64,000 nt of DNA from Mumia flava (GTDB lineage: Bacteria > Actinomycetota > Actinomycetes > Propionibacteriales > Nocardioidaceae): positions 992,001-1,056,000 of the forward strand of contig NZ_PGEZ01000001.1 of NCBI RefSeq assembly GCF_002797495.1. Direction: 5' to 3'. A model generated the notes under the pieces. The model saw only the letters and a list, made by a program, of their open reading frames with translations, was not told the origin of the DNA and did no database searches. Positions 7,540-17,281 of the stretch are shown here, one piece after another (within the stretch, counting starts at the first letter, position 1; each line of letters begins with the position of its first letter). The position numbers and the translations under genes were made by a program.

Positions 7540-9243
7540 CTACCGGAGCGAGAACCGCCGCCGGCTCAGCAGCAGGACGCTGCCGCCGACGAGCACGAAC
7601 ATCGCACCGAGCAGCCCGAGGACCGGCGAGCCGGCTCCCGTGTTGGGCAGCGTGTACCCGGTCGGGATGGTCGGGTTGTCGGGCCCGTTCGGGTTGTCGG
7701 GCTCGTCCTCGTCCGGCGGAACCTCACGGTTCTGCGGGTTGGCGCAGGTCGAGCTCTCCTGGGGGTACTCGACCGTGGTCGAGTACGTCGGGTTCACGTC
7801 GAACCGCACGGTGATCCCCTGGCGGGTCCACGCGAAGTTGCCGTCGGTCTCGACGTACGTGCCGTCCGGGAGCAGCTCCCAGCCGGGCCACTGCAGCGGC
7901 GGCGTCGCCGACGCCCCCGGCCAGAGCAGCTGACCGCTCAGCGGCTGACCGGAGACCACGTAGTCCGGACCCGACGGGTTCACGAACGTGATCGTCACCG
8001 GGTTCGGGCCCGGCTCCGCGAAGCCCGGCGGCAGCTCGACCGCGTACGAGAGGTACGGGACCGCGCTCACGCACTGCGACTCGATGTCACCGGGCAGCAG
8101 GGCGCAGTCGGCTGCGTCCTCGGTCTCGGTCCACTCCGTGACCGTGCCCTCCGGGAACGCGTAGCCCTCGTCGGCGATCAGCGTCACCGTCGAAGCGCCA
8201 CCGAAGACGGCGCTGACCTCGAAGCGGTAGTGCTCACCGTCCGGCGGCACGTCCCAGCTGCCGATGATCTCGCAGTTGTCGGTCCAGACCGGAGCCGGCG
8301 GGACCTCGAGGATGCACTCCTCCTCGGAGTCCGTCTCGGTCCACTCCGTGACCGTGCCCTCCGGGAACTGGTAGTCACCCTTCGGCGACACCGTGACCGT
8401 CACCGAGCCGTCCTCGTTCTCCGTCACCGTGTACTCGTACTCGTCGGTGTCGGTGAACTCCCAGTAGCCGTTGCCCGGGCCGCAGTCGTCGATCCACTCC
8501 GGCGCCGGCGGCGTCACCTCGTCCTTGCAGCCCTTCGGCACGTCGAGGGTGATCTCGTAGAGCGCGTCGACGCCGTTGCCGGCCAACGTCCACCCCGCGG
8601 GCAGCGGGTCGACGAGGACGTACGGCGTGGAGCCGGACGTGTTCGGGGTCGCGGTCACGACGTAGTCGCCGGGTGCGAACGGAGCGGAGGCGGGCTGCCC
8701 GTCGGCCGTCTCGAGCGTGTAGCTGATCTCGTCGGTGTCGGCAGGCAGCTCGATGTCCGCCGGCGTCGGGTCGCCCTTGCCCTTGCAGACGGACTGCGTC
8801 ACCGTGGGCGCGGTCGGCGTCACCTCGGGGCTGCCCTTCGGCGGCGGGTCCTTCTTCGGCGGGTCGTCCTTCTTCGGCTCGTCCTTGGGGTCCTCGCCCT
8901 TGGGCGGATCGTCCTTCGACGGCTCGTCCTTCGGCTCCTCGCCCTTCTTCGGCTCGTCCTTGGGCTCCTCGCCCTTCGACGGCTCCTCGACCTCCTCGGC
9001 GGGCTCCTCGCCCTTGGAGGGCTCGTCCTCGGGTGTCTCGGCCTCGGGCTCGTCCTTGACCTCGTCCTTGGGCTCCTCGCCCTTGGCCGGGTCGTCCTTC
9101 TCCGTCTCGTCGGCGGAGGACGAGGACGCCTGCTGCGTCGCGGCAGCGGGACCGCTCTCCTCGTCGTCGGCCTGAGCGGGCGCATTCACCTGGAAGGCCA
9201 CGCACAGCGCGGCCGCCAGAGCGACACCCAAGATCTTTCTCAT
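7540..9243 (-). CDS. LPXTG-anchored surface protein with charged repeat region
   Basis: Secreted cell-wall protein of 567 aa. It has a signal peptide (MRKILGVALAAALC to about residue 26), then about 100 residues of short Lys/Glu/Asp/Pro repeats (variants of PSKGEEPKDEP), then several beta-rich modules that include recurring TVTEWTETxxxxxC segments, and finally a sorting signal: LPNTG (about 532-536), a hydrophobic helix and the basic tail SRRRFSLR. Start ATG 9243 has GGGGAGAG upstream; an earlier in-frame start would put ten residues before the signal peptide. Sortase would link it to peptidoglycan; no sortase gene lies in the window. The charged repeats probably act as a wall-spanning spacer. 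Ligand unknown. Confidence 0.9.
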   Translation of the reverse strand: MRKILGVALAAALCVAFQVNAPAQADDEESGPAAATQQASSSSADETEKDDPAKGEEPKDEVKDEPEAETPEDEPSKGEEPAEEVEEPSKGEEPKDEPKKGEEPKDEPSKDDPPKGEDPKDEPKKDDPPKKDPPPKGSPEVTPTAPTVTQSVCKGKGDPTPADIELPADTDEISYTLETADGQPASAPFAPGDYVVTATPNTSGSTPYVLVDPLPAGWTLAGNGVDALYEITLDVPKGCKDEVTPPAPEWIDDCGPGNGYWEFTDTDEYEYTVTENEDGSVTVTVSPKGDYQFPEGTVTEWTETDSEEECILEVPPAPVWTDNCEIIGSWDVPPDGEHYRFEVSAVFGGASTVTLIADEGYAFPEGTVTEWTETEDAADCALLPGDIESQCVSAVPYLSYAVELPPGFAEPGPNPVTITFVNPSGPDYVVSGQPLSGQLLWPGASATPPLQWPGWELLPDGTYVETDGNFAWTRQGITVRFDVNPTYSTTVEYPQESSTCANPQNREVPPDEDEPDNPNGPDNPTIPTGYTLPNTGAGSPVLGLLGAMFVLVGGSVLLLSRRRFSLR

Positions 9244-9361
9244 CAGCACTCTCCCCGTGGGCGGCATGAACACCAGATCGTATGCACGCGCGAAGTCCTC
9301 CCAGCAGCAAAATGCAGAAAGTCGTGCGGCCAGGTGGGCTTGTGGCCGAAGAACGGTCGGT

Positions 9362-10255
9362 TCAGGCCGAGGAGGTGATCACGAGCGGACCGTCCGGGCC
9401 GACGGGGTCGGAGCCGTGGTCGTCACGGGCGCCGTCACGCTCCGCGCCGATGCCGGCCAGGACGACGAGGCCGATGCCGAGCACGCCGAGAGCGTTCGGC
9501 ACCTGGTGCAGGACGACCAGTCCGATCCCCAGCGCGATCGCCGGCTCGAGCGCCATCAGCGTCCCGAACGCTCCGGTCGTGAGCCGGCGCAGCGCGAGCA
9601 GCTCGAGCGAGAACGGGACCAGGGGAAGCAGGATCGCGAGCCCCAGGCCCGCCAGCAGGAGGGTGGGGGTCAGGTCGCCGACCACGCTCGGCCCGGCCAC
9701 CACGGTCGCGACCACGGCCGCGACCGGGAGCGAGATCGACAGTCCCGCGACACCACTGACCTCGTCGCCCACACGCTGCGTGAGCAGGATGTACGCGGCC
9801 CAGCACGCGGCCGCGGCGAGCGCGAACGCCACGCCGACCGGGTCGACCGATCCGGCCCACGGCTGGGTCAGGCACAGCACACCGAGAGCGGCGAGACCGG
9901 CCCACCATCGGCCCCGCCCGCGACTGTGCACGACCGCGACCCCGAGCGGACCGAGGAACTCCAGCGCGCTGGCGGTGCCGAGCGGCAGCCTCGCGACCGC
10001 TGCCATGAAGAGCAGCGTGAGGCCGGCCGTCACGATCCCGAGCGCGACGCCCGCACGGAGTGCCTGCGGGCTGAAGGACGAGGGCCGCGGCCGGACCAGG
10101 ACCAGGATGATCGCCCCGGCCCACAGCAGCCGGAGCCACGCCGCCCCCTCGGGACCGACCTGGTCGATCAGGCCGACGGAGGCCGCGACTCCGAGCTGGA
10201 CGCAGAGCATCGAGGTCACCGCCATCGCGGCGCCGGTGCGGGACGAGGTACGCAT
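9362..10255 (-). CDS. EamA (DMT) family transporter, RhtA-like
   Basis: Inner-membrane exporter of 297 aa with about ten hydrophobic helices and the two EamA repeats typical of the drug/metabolite transporter superfamily. Segments such as [18 protein letters not shown] and [16 protein letters not shown] resemble the threonine/homoserine exporter RhtA. ATG 10255 is preceded by GGGGG. Transcribed divergently from a LysR gene 82 bp away, which probably regulates it. An amino-acid substrate is inference. Confidence 0.88.
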   Translation of the reverse strand: MRTSSRTGAAMAVTSMLCVQLGVAASVGLIDQVGPEGAAWLRLLWAGAIILVLVRPRPSSFSPQALRAGVALGIVTAGLTLLFMAAVARLPLGTASALEFLGPLGVAVVHSRGRGRWWAGLAALGVLCLTQPWAGSVDPVGVAFALAAAACWAAYILLTQRVGDEVSGVAGLSISLPVAAVVATVVAGPSVVGDLTPTLLLAGLGLAILLPLVPFSLELLALRRLTTGAFGTLMALEPAIALGIGLVVLHQVPNALGVLGIGLVVLAGIGAERDGARDDHGSDPVGPDGPLVITSSA

Positions 10256-10337
10256 GCCCCCATTGAACGGGGAAGTTTCGTTCACGTCCACGTGACAATG
10301 CTGGACATACCATTCACGAAGTCTGCACAATACGACG

Positions 10338-11210
10338 GTGGACGTACGCCGGCTCCGCCTGCTCCTCGAGCTCTCCCGACTCGGGTCGATGCACGAGGTC
10401 GCCGACCACGTCGGGACCACGACCTCCGCCGTCTCGCAGGGCATCGCCGCCCTGACCCGCGACGTGGGCACGCCGTTGATCGAGCCCGACGGACGGCGCG
10501 TCCGGCTGACTCCGGCCGGTCGTCGGCTCGCGGAGCACGCGGTCACGATCATCGCCGCGGTCGACCGAGCACGACTCGACCTGGACCCGGGCGCCGAACC
10601 TTCCGGCGTACTGCGGGTCGCCGGGTTCGCCACCGCGGTCCGCCGCTCCCTCCTCCCGGCGATGGACGAGCTCGCGGACACCCATCCCGGGCTCGAGGTC
10701 CGGATCCTGGAGCACGAGCCGCTCGAGGCCTTCGATCTGCTCGCGCGCGACGACATCGACCTCGCCCTGACGTACGACTACAACCTCGCACCCACGGCCT
10801 GGCGCAACGACCACCAGACGGCCGCCCTGTGGACCGTCGACTGGGGCCTGGGCGTCCCCGCGGGCGAGACACGTGCGCCGTTCGCGTCGTACGCCGAACG
10901 CGACTGGATCGTGAACTCGCGGAACACCGCCGACGAGGAGGTCGTGCGCGCCCTCGCCTCCATGGCGGGCTTCGAGCCGCGGATCGTGCACCGCATCGAC
11001 GCCCTCGAGCTCGTCGACGACCTGATCCTCGACGGACGCGGCATCGGGCTGCTGCCACGCGGACGGACCTCGCGCCGCGGCGTACGCGTCCTCCCGCTGA
11101 CCGACCCCCGCGTCACCATGCGGGCGTACGCGGTCACACGCCGCGGCCGCGACGGCTGGCCGCCGCTGCGGGCCGTGCTCGACCGCCTGACGGCGGCCGT
11201 ACGGGCCTGA
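10338..11210 (+). CDS. LysR family transcriptional regulator
   Basis: 290 aa. The N-terminal winged helix-turn-helix ([25 protein letters not shown] in two parts, then [15 protein letters not shown]) covers about residues 1-60; the rest is a periplasmic-binding-protein-like effector domain ([29 protein letters not shown]). GTG start at 10338. Divergent from the EamA transporter gene, the classic LysR arrangement for controlling its neighbour. Confidence 0.92.
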   Translation: MDVRRLRLLLELSRLGSMHEVADHVGTTTSAVSQGIAALTRDVGTPLIEPDGRRVRLTPAGRRLAEHAVTIIAAVDRARLDLDPGAEPSGVLRVAGFATAVRRSLLPAMDELADTHPGLEVRILEHEPLEAFDLLARDDIDLALTYDYNLAPTAWRNDHQTAALWTVDWGLGVPAGETRAPFASYAERDWIVNSRNTADEEVVRALASMAGFEPRIVHRIDALELVDDLILDGRGIGLLPRGRTSRRGVRVLPLTDPRVTMRAYAVTRRGRDGWPPLRAVLDRLTAAVRA

Positions 11211-11325
11211 CACCGGTCGGCACCCGTGTCCTCCCGGGGGTGGTCCGGGGTGAGCGACGGGCGCGACCCGGACTCCGGCTCGACAGGCTGACGGCATCCA
11301 CCCGACCACGACCGAGGAGATCACC

Positions 11326-11772
11326 ATGTCCATCATCCGGCTCAGTGCCATCACCACGGCCACACCCGAGCAGTTCCTCGCCGGCATGACCGACTTCGGG
11401 CCCGGACGAGCCGCGCTCTTCCCCAACAGCGCCGACGACTACCTCACCGTCCACGAATCCGGGCCCGACTACGCCGACGTGACCGAAGGGTCCGGCGGCA
11501 TCTGGGAGCGGCTGCACTACGACTGGTCCGACCCACGTCGGGTCGTGATGACCACGACCGACTCGAACGTCTGGGGAGGCCGCTCCGGGCACGTCTACCA
11601 GCTCACCCCGCACTCCGACGGCACGACCAGCGTGGAGGTCGTCGTGACGCGCGAGGGGAAGAACGCGAAGGGCCGGGTGGTCGGGTTCCTGCTCGGAACC
11701 GTCGGCCGCCGGGCGCTCGCCAAGGCGCTGCGTACGACCGTTCAGGCGGTCGAGGCACGGCAGCCCGCGTAG
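11326..11772 (+). CDS. SRPBCC-fold protein
   Basis: 148 aa, probably cytosolic with a hydrophobic ligand cavity. The pattern of an N-terminal strand, a helix (TPEQFLAGMTDFG), a run of strands (WERLHYDWSDPRRVVMTTTDSNVW, written here as adjoining strands) and a long C-terminal helix (LLGTVGRRALAKALRTTVQAVEAR) fits the START/polyketide cyclase-like superfamily. CGAGGAGATCACC precedes the ATG. No catalytic residue can be assigned; ligand unknown. Confidence 0.75.
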   Translation: MSIIRLSAITTATPEQFLAGMTDFGPGRAALFPNSADDYLTVHESGPDYADVTEGSGGIWERLHYDWSDPRRVVMTTTDSNVWGGRSGHVYQLTPHSDGTTSVEVVVTREGKNAKGRVVGFLLGTVGRRALAKALRTTVQAVEARQPA

Positions 11773-11824
11773 TCGCCGCAGACCGACCCGGCGCAGGACG
11801 AGATCTCGTACGAGGAGCCGCGAG

Positions 11825-12790
11825 GTGAGAGCGATCGGACTGGTGGAGTTCGGTCCGCCGGAGGTGCTGCACCCGGTGGACCTGCCCGACCCGCCGACGC
11901 GCCCGGCGACGGTGCGCGTCAGAGTTCGGGCGGCCGCCGTCAACCCGGCGGACACCTACCTCCGGTCCGGCGCGCAGGCGGCCGCGCTGGCGAGCTGGCC
12001 GCCGCCGTGGGTGCCGGGGATGGAGGTCGTCGGCGTGATCGACACCGTCGGCGCGGGGACGCGTGAGGCGTGGTCCGTCGGGCAGCCTGTCGTCGCCGTC
12101 GTCTCCCCCCTGCAGCAGCACGTCGGCGGATACTCCGAGCTCGTGGTCCTCCCGGAGACCCAGGTCGCCCCCGCTCCGGCACGGCTCGACCCGGCCGAGG
12201 CCGCGACACTGCCGATGGCCGGTCTGGCGGCGCTCCTCACCGTCGACCAGCTCGCCCTCGGGCGGGGTTCGACCATCGTCGTCACCGGCGCGGCCGGTGT
12301 CCTGGGCGGGTACGTCACCCAGCTCGCCCGCGAGCGCGGCTGGCAGGTGATCGCCGACGCTGCGCCCCGCGACGCGGCCGCCGTCCGCCGGCTCGGAGCG
12401 GACGAGGTCGTCGCCCGCGGAAGCGGGCGGGACGTCGCCCGGCGGATCCGGCAGCGGCACCCGGGCGGCGCCGACGGGATCGCCGACGTCGCCGACCTCG
12501 GTCCGGGGCTGCTGCCCGCGCTGCGCGACGGCGGACGCTTCGCGGACCTCCACGGCCGCACCCCGAGCGCGGCCCTCGGCCGCGATGCTGCGCGCGTCGA
12601 CCTCGTTGCTCCGATCGTCTCGGACTACATCGGCCGAGCCGACAAGCTCCGCTCGGTGAGCGCGTACGCGTCGTCGGGCGTGCTCGTCCCCCGGATCGCC
12701 GAGACGGTACCCGCAGTCCGGGCGGCCCAGGCTCATCGCCGGCTGGAACGCGGCGGTCTCCGCGGCCGCATCGTCCTGACCGTGGGCTGA
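11825..12790 (+). CDS. Zinc-less MDR family oxidoreductase (quinone reductase-like)
   Basis: 321 aa, NADPH-dependent medium-chain reductase. GroES-like N-terminal half (ATVRVRVRAAAVNPADTYLRSG; WVPGMEVVGVIDTVG) and Rossmann half with STIVVTGAAGVLGGYV (about 155-170). The cysteines and histidines that bind zinc in alcohol dehydrogenases are missing, as in quinone oxidoreductases. The GTG start overlaps its ribosome-binding context (GGAGCCGCGAGGTG). 52 bp after the SRPBCC gene, same strand. Substrate not predictable. Confidence 0.88.
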   Translation: MRAIGLVEFGPPEVLHPVDLPDPPTRPATVRVRVRAAAVNPADTYLRSGAQAAALASWPPPWVPGMEVVGVIDTVGAGTREAWSVGQPVVAVVSPLQQHVGGYSELVVLPETQVAPAPARLDPAEAATLPMAGLAALLTVDQLALGRGSTIVVTGAAGVLGGYVTQLARERGWQVIADAAPRDAAAVRRLGADEVVARGSGRDVARRIRQRHPGGADGIADVADLGPGLLPALRDGGRFADLHGRTPSAALGRDAARVDLVAPIVSDYIGRADKLRSVSAYASSGVLVPRIAETVPAVRAAQAHRRLERGGLRGRIVLTVG

Positions 12791-12907
12791 GCTCGGCGAC
12801 CCTGCTCCGCCACCCTTCACGACCCCTGACCGAGAGGCGCGACCTGGCACGGAGGCCCCGTGTCTGATTGCTAGGGTCGTCGCAGGTCGACGATCCGAGG
12901 AGCTGCG

Positions 12908-13855
12908 ATGTCCGAGACCGTGACGCCCGAGACGTACATCCGTGCGGAGGTGGACGGTCGGTTCGGGGTCTTCCAGCAGCGTGCGGGCGGGGTGAACGAG
13001 TTCTACCTGATCCCGCGCCCGGTCCCGACGAACGAGCAGCCCGTGGTTCGGATGAACCGCGACACCCTCTACGGCGGCGGCGTCATCGACACCGCTGACG
13101 GGGCCCGGGTCTTCGTGCCGGAGGTGACGGACGGCCGCTACGCGTCCCTCTTCCTGATCGACAACGACCACTACGTCCTCGACGTCATCCACGAGCCCGG
13201 GTGGCACGAGATCTCCTCGACCACCCGCTACTGCTGCGCCGTCCCTCGCGTCGAGCTCAAGAACATGCACGACGAGGACGAGATCGCCCGCGTGAGCGAG
13301 ATCCTCCATCGGTTCGCGATCGACGCCGGCAGCGCTGAACCGTTCGCCGCTCCTGACTGGGACTGGGACTCGATGCTTGCTCTGCGGGCGCGCTACGAGC
13401 AGGAGTTCCGCACCTTCGCCCAGTACCCGGCCGGATGGATGGGGCGGCGTGGTGAAGCCGACGACGCGACGCGGCACCTCGCCGCCGCCGGTGCCTGGGG
13501 GCTCTTCCCCGAGCGCGAGGCGGTCTACATCAACTACACCGGACCGCGCGACGCGTCGAAGGCGTACGTCGCGACGTACGAGGTTCCTCCGTGCGACGCG
13601 TTCTGGTCGATCGCGGTGTACGGAGCCGATGCTTTCTTCCACTCCGAGAACGCGACGCTGGCGCCTGCGACCACGACGTACAACGAGGACGGCACCTTCA
13701 CCGTCTACTTCGGGTCCGCGGACCTCGTCGGCGACAAGCCCAACCGTCTCGACATCAGCGACGGATGGAACTTCCTGCTCCGTGCGTACCGTCCGGGTTC
13801 CGACGTCCTCGACCGCGCGTACGTCCTGCCCGAGGTGACCGAGTACACGCCCTGA
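12908..13855 (+). CDS. DUF1254/DUF1214 domain protein
   Basis: 315 aa, cytosolic-looking without signal peptide. N-terminal DUF1254 features (VVRMNRDTLYGGGVIDTADG, about 45-64) and a C-terminal DUF1214 half (YNEDGTFTVYFGS, then NRLDISDGWNFLLRAYRPG) are both present and complete. The pair of domains is widespread in bacteria but biochemically uncharacterised. GATCCGAGGAGCTGCG precedes ATG 12908, and a TAGGGT -10-like box occurs about 30 bp upstream. Monocistronic in appearance. Confidence 0.88.
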   Translation: MSETVTPETYIRAEVDGRFGVFQQRAGGVNEFYLIPRPVPTNEQPVVRMNRDTLYGGGVIDTADGARVFVPEVTDGRYASLFLIDNDHYVLDVIHEPGWHEISSTTRYCCAVPRVELKNMHDEDEIARVSEILHRFAIDAGSAEPFAAPDWDWDSMLALRARYEQEFRTFAQYPAGWMGRRGEADDATRHLAAAGAWGLFPEREAVYINYTGPRDASKAYVATYEVPPCDAFWSIAVYGADAFFHSENATLAPATTTYNEDGTFTVYFGSADLVGDKPNRLDISDGWNFLLRAYRPGSDVLDRAYVLPEVTEYTP

Positions 13856-14088
13856 CGGCGCACGGCGGGGGCGACTGCCGCGTGCGACGTGGCGCAGGGA
13901 GGTCGGTCCGAGGCAGGGGCGCCCCACCCGTCGTACTCGCCGCGGTGACACGGCCCGTCGACGGTGCCCATGAGCGCGGCGCGTTCGGCTACAACGACGA
14001 CGAGAAGGGGCCCGCGGGCTCGAGCGATGACTCCGGCGATCTCGAGCGGTCTACGCTCCCCCATGACCACCGACCTGCTGGAGAGCCC

Positions 14089-14529
14089 ATGAACGCCACC
14101 CCTGTGTCGCACCTCGAGCCCCTCGTGCCCGTCCTCGGCGACTACCGGACTTCCGGCGTCGTGTACGACGAGGCCGGCGCCGTCTCGGCCGAGATCTCGG
14201 GAACGGACGTCTACACGCTGCTGCCGGGCGGGCACTGGATCGCCCACGAGGTCGATGTCGTCATGGGCGACCAGCCGGCCTTGGTCCACGAGCTGATCGG
14301 CGGCTCGCATCCCCTGGGCGGCTGGCAGATGCACGCGTTCGACGCCGCCGAGAGCCCGGGTCTCATGCGCTTGACCCTCGAAGACGAGGACGTGCTGCTG
14401 CTGCACGGTGACGGTATCCGCAGCTGGCTCCGGCTGAACGCGGATCGGGGCCACATGACCGCACGGTGGGAGCGCGACGTGGACGGCCGCTGGCTGACGT
14501 GGATGGACATGCGGTTCGACCGCTCCTAG
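14089..14529 (+). CDS. DUF1579-like small beta-barrel protein
   Basis: 146 aa. Alternating strands such as GDYRTSGVVYDEAG, VYTLLPGGHWIAHEVDVVMG and HPLGGWQMHAFDA suggest a lipocalin/FABP-like barrel of the kind seen in DUF1579 proteins; this is a resemblance, not a firm assignment. ATG 14089 follows CTGGAGAGCCC. The C-terminus MTARWERDVDGRWLTWMDMRF fits a final strand pair. Function unknown. Confidence 0.65.
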   Translation: MNATPVSHLEPLVPVLGDYRTSGVVYDEAGAVSAEISGTDVYTLLPGGHWIAHEVDVVMGDQPALVHELIGGSHPLGGWQMHAFDAAESPGLMRLTLEDEDVLLLHGDGIRSWLRLNADRGHMTARWERDVDGRWLTWMDMRFDRS

Positions 14530-14561
14530 CCGCGTCCGGCGAACACGGCCGAGAATGACGG

Positions 14562-15422
14562 ATGCCCAGCGCCCGCACGTACGCCACGAGCCTGGTGGCC
14601 GCTGTCCGCGACCATCCCGAGGAGCGGCTGGCCTTGATGCGGTCCCTGTACGAGGCGCAACCGGGACTGCCCGAGCTGCACCTCCCGTACCGGCGGGCTG
14701 CCCTGGCGGTCATGGGGTGGCAGGTTCGCCGCGGCCTGCTGAACCCGGTGCACGCACCCGTTGCCGGCAGTCCGTGGTGGCGGGCGGTCAACGAGCAACT
14801 GCTGCTGGACACGGCTGAAGCACGCGGTCACGTGATGGGCCTGTCCGGTCCGCCGTCGTCGTGGAGCGCCGAGTGCTGCACCCAGTTCGCCCTGCGTCCG
14901 TCGCCCAGGACCTGGTACCGCGCGCACAACGCGAGCATCGTGTCGGCCTACCTCCAGCACCGGACGCTCGCCGAGGCCGAGACCCGCGCCGAGCGGTTCT
15001 TCCTCAACCTGATCCTGGTCCGCGTCCTCTTCGCGCACGCCCTCGTCGCGGCACCGCGGCTGGCGCTGAGCCGGCTCTGGCCGCTCGGACCTCGCCTGGG
15101 CGATCCGAGGGTCGCCGTCACGAGCATCTTCGTGTCGCTGTCACGGGTCCTTCCCGACCGGTATCCCCTCGACCAGGACCTCGGGTGGTACATCCGCAAC
15201 GAGGGCGCGCTCGGGCGAGCCCTCGACCTGGGCGTGATCCTGCCGCGCGTGGGCGCGCTCTACTCCTGGTCCGCTGACGAGCTGCGTCTGCCCGAGCTCG
15301 CGACCCTGGTCCAGGGCGGGATCCCCTCGTACGCCTGGGACCCCGCAGATGCCTCCCCGTGGGATCCTCCGACGAACACCTGGGCTCGCGCAGCTCGAAC
15401 CCTTCTCCCACCGCAGCGCTGA
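14562..15422 (+). CDS. Conserved hypothetical protein
   Basis: 286 aa with strong GC3 coding bias, so very likely a real gene, but I do not recognise the family. It is rich in Trp, Arg and Leu, has no signal peptide and one long helical, moderately hydrophobic segment (FFLNLILVRVLFAHALVAAP, about residues 146-165). A CC pair (WSAECCTQFALRPSP) lies near 105. 32 bp after the DUF1579-like gene on the same strand, so possibly co-transcribed. Confidence 0.7.
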   Translation: MPSARTYATSLVAAVRDHPEERLALMRSLYEAQPGLPELHLPYRRAALAVMGWQVRRGLLNPVHAPVAGSPWWRAVNEQLLLDTAEARGHVMGLSGPPSSWSAECCTQFALRPSPRTWYRAHNASIVSAYLQHRTLAEAETRAERFFLNLILVRVLFAHALVAAPRLALSRLWPLGPRLGDPRVAVTSIFVSLSRVLPDRYPLDQDLGWYIRNEGALGRALDLGVILPRVGALYSWSADELRLPELATLVQGGIPSYAWDPADASPWDPPTNTWARAARTLLPPQR

Positions 15423-15466
15423 GACGACGCGGCGCGCGCGTCGCCGGGGCCATCCGGTTGCCGTCC

Positions 15467-16054
15467 TCAGCCTCGCAGGCGTCGGCGCACCACGCGCCGC
15501 CGCAGGGTCGGCGAGGCCACCACCTCGTAGCCCGCCTCGAGGAAGACCTGGAGCAACCCGACCGACGCCTCGTCCCAGATCACGGTCTTCCCGGGCGGCG
15601 GCTCGATCGGATAGCCCTCCAGGACGCGGGTGCCGACCTGCTCGCCGTACTCGACGGTGGCGGCCGCGAGCTCGTAGGTCAGTCCGGCCCGGCGGTGACC
15701 CTTGCGGACGACGAAGCACGTGACCGACCAGACGCCCTCGAGCTCGGGATCGCTCCGCATCCAGCCCTGCTTCCGGGTCCACAGTCTGGGGTAGCGGTCG
15801 CGAGGCTCGACCGCGACCCAGCCCGCCGCCTCACCGTCGACGTACCCGATCAGCCCGGACGTCGGGCCGGTGGAGCCGCAGGCGGTCTGCTCCCGCTGCG
15901 CGGCGTCCCGCTGCTCCTGGGTGGTGTCGCGCCAGATCCAGCAGGGCACCTTGAGACCCTGGCACCGGCACTTGTGGGCGCCACCCGTCGCGAAAACTGC
16001 CTCGACGTCCTCGGCCGTTGCCTGGTTGGCCGGGAGCCAGGTGAAGTCGGGCAT
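15467..16054 (-). CDS. GNAT family N-acetyltransferase
   Basis: 195 aa. The acetyl-CoA-binding core is visible as VWSVTCFVVRKGHRRAGLTYELA (in two pieces around residue 110-130, with the R/QxxGxG/A-type loop RKGHRRAG), followed by TRVLEGYPIEPP and a terminal arginine-rich tail. The N-terminal HKCRCQGLKVPCW segment with three cysteines is characteristic of a subgroup of actinobacterial GNAT proteins and might bind metal. Substrate unknown. The start has a leaderless-type promoter directly upstream. Confidence 0.85.
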   Translation of the reverse strand: MPDFTWLPANQATAEDVEAVFATGGAHKCRCQGLKVPCWIWRDTTQEQRDAAQREQTACGSTGPTSGLIGYVDGEAAGWVAVEPRDRYPRLWTRKQGWMRSDPELEGVWSVTCFVVRKGHRRAGLTYELAAATVEYGEQVGTRVLEGYPIEPPPGKTVIWDEASVGLLQVFLEAGYEVVASPTLRRRVVRRRLRG

Positions 16055-16060
16055 GGCGCG

Positions 16061-16066
16061 ACCCTA
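16061..16066 (-). promoter_or_regulatory. -10 box, leaderless-type start of the GNAT gene
   Basis: TAGGGT on the minus strand lies exactly six bases before the ATG at 16054, and no Shine-Dalgarno sequence is present. This is the spacing of leaderless transcripts in actinobacteria. Confidence 0.55.
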
Positions 16067-16087
16067 GTGGCTGGACGGGCAACCGTG

Positions 16088-16150
16088 CGGACGTACGACT
16101 GGTCCACCCCCACGCGTCGCAGCGCGTGGGGCGCGCGAATCGTACGTCCG
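16088..16150. terminator. Two-part palindrome, probable terminator
   Basis: Outer arms of 11 bp (16088-16098 and 16140-16150, CGGACGTACGA/TCGTACGTCCG) enclose inner 9-bp arms CCCCACGCG/CGCGTGGGG (16108-16116 and 16123-16131) with a six-base loop. It lies 90 bp beyond the 3' end of the winged-helix regulator gene transcribed towards it. Confidence 0.5.
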
Positions 16151-16240
16151 GGCGGTCGCGCGGCGTCAGAGGACGGTCTGATCACGGAGAGAGCATTCAA
16201 CGAGAACCGTCAACAACGCTAGACGTTAAGTCAGACCATG

Positions 16241-17215
16241 TCAGGCGGGCTGAAGCGAGGGTGTCGAGGCCGCGTCCAGCAGAGCACGTCCGGCTTCGGT
16301 GAGCTCGTGCGTTGCCGTGCGGCCGGCTCGGCTGGTGTCGATCAGCCCGGCTTCGCGCAGGATCGCCAGGTGCTCGCTGGCCGTCGGGGGTGTGACCTCG
16401 ACCAGCCCGGCGACGACGGTGGTCTGGAGCGGGGTGGCAAGCGCGGCGAGGATCTTCGACCGAGTCGTCCCGAGGAGCCGGTCCAGCGACCTCGGAGTGG
16501 GAGGGATCGCCCAGAGGTATCTCCCCGACGCGGGGTAGTAGATCGCCGGGGTCCAGTGGTCTGCAGTGGTGCACTGCACCCGGTCGGTGATGAACAGCGA
16601 GGGAACGAGCAGAAGTCCCTCGGGGCAGGGGGCGACGACGTCGACGGGCCTTTCGACGGTGATGGTGTCGTCCTGGCACGCCATGGAGTGGTGCAGGCGC
16701 GGGATGACCGCGCGCAGTCCGTCGCGGTTGACCTGAAGAGCGCGATCCAGCATCTCGGCCCGCAGCGCCTGACGCATGGACGGCCACTCGGGCTCCACAG
16801 CTGCCTTCCACAGACGGCGCACGACGGCAGCAGCCTCGGACCTGGCTCGGTCGGGATCATCCAGCAGCCGGTGGCGCACATCTGCGGGGCGCCCCCTCGT
16901 GGCGTCGACCAGTTCGGCGTACACCTGCTCGGTCGGGGTAGCGAGCACTGCGGCCAGTCCTTCCTCGAAGGTCGGCTCGCTGGAGACGCATGACGGGTCG
17001 AGGAAGTCAGGCCGGTAGGCGCCCGCGGCCATCAAGACGGTCAGGCCGGTCAGATCCAGGCCCGCGAGCCGGCGCCACCGGCGGCGGAGCCAGTGGTGGT
17101 AGATCGGGTGGCGTCGCGGTTCGGTCAGCAGCTGGGCGAGGCTGACGACCTCGTGGACCGGCGACATCGCCCACCGCACGCTCGCGGCGCCGGCACCCAG
17201 TCGGTAGCGAATCAC
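16241..17215 (-). CDS. Winged-helix regulator with DUF5937-type N-terminus (paralogue 1)
   Basis: 324 aa. The N-terminal part (VIRYRLGAGAASVRWAMSP, PIYHHWLRRR) and middle (LLLVPSLFITDRVQC, AIYYPASGRYLW) match the second paralogue at 29.6-30.6 kb; the C-terminal 80 residues form an ArsR-type winged helix (ILAALATPLQTTVVAGLV, TPPTASEHLAILREAGLI). GTG 17215 is chosen because it matches the paralogue's N-terminus; the longer open frame upstream is not family-like. Divergent from a damaged small ORF and a DUF4267 gene, its likely targets. Confidence 0.83.
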   Translation of the reverse strand: MIRYRLGAGAASVRWAMSPVHEVVSLAQLLTEPRRHPIYHHWLRRRWRRLAGLDLTGLTVLMAAGAYRPDFLDPSCVSSEPTFEEGLAAVLATPTEQVYAELVDATRGRPADVRHRLLDDPDRARSEAAAVVRRLWKAAVEPEWPSMRQALRAEMLDRALQVNRDGLRAVIPRLHHSMACQDDTITVERPVDVVAPCPEGLLLVPSLFITDRVQCTTADHWTPAIYYPASGRYLWAIPPTPRSLDRLLGTTRSKILAALATPLQTTVVAGLVEVTPPTASEHLAILREAGLIDTSRAGRTATHELTEAGRALLDAASTPSLQPA

Positions 17216-17281
17216 ACCCGTATTGTGCGGCCACCGCCGAAGTGAGCGCGAGCAGGGCCGGTGAGCCCCGAGGCTCTCACC

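Noticed and set aside
7474-9378. 634-codon plus-strand frame opposite the surface protein
   Set aside because: Antisense shadow of a sequence with signal peptide and LPXTG motif on the other strand.
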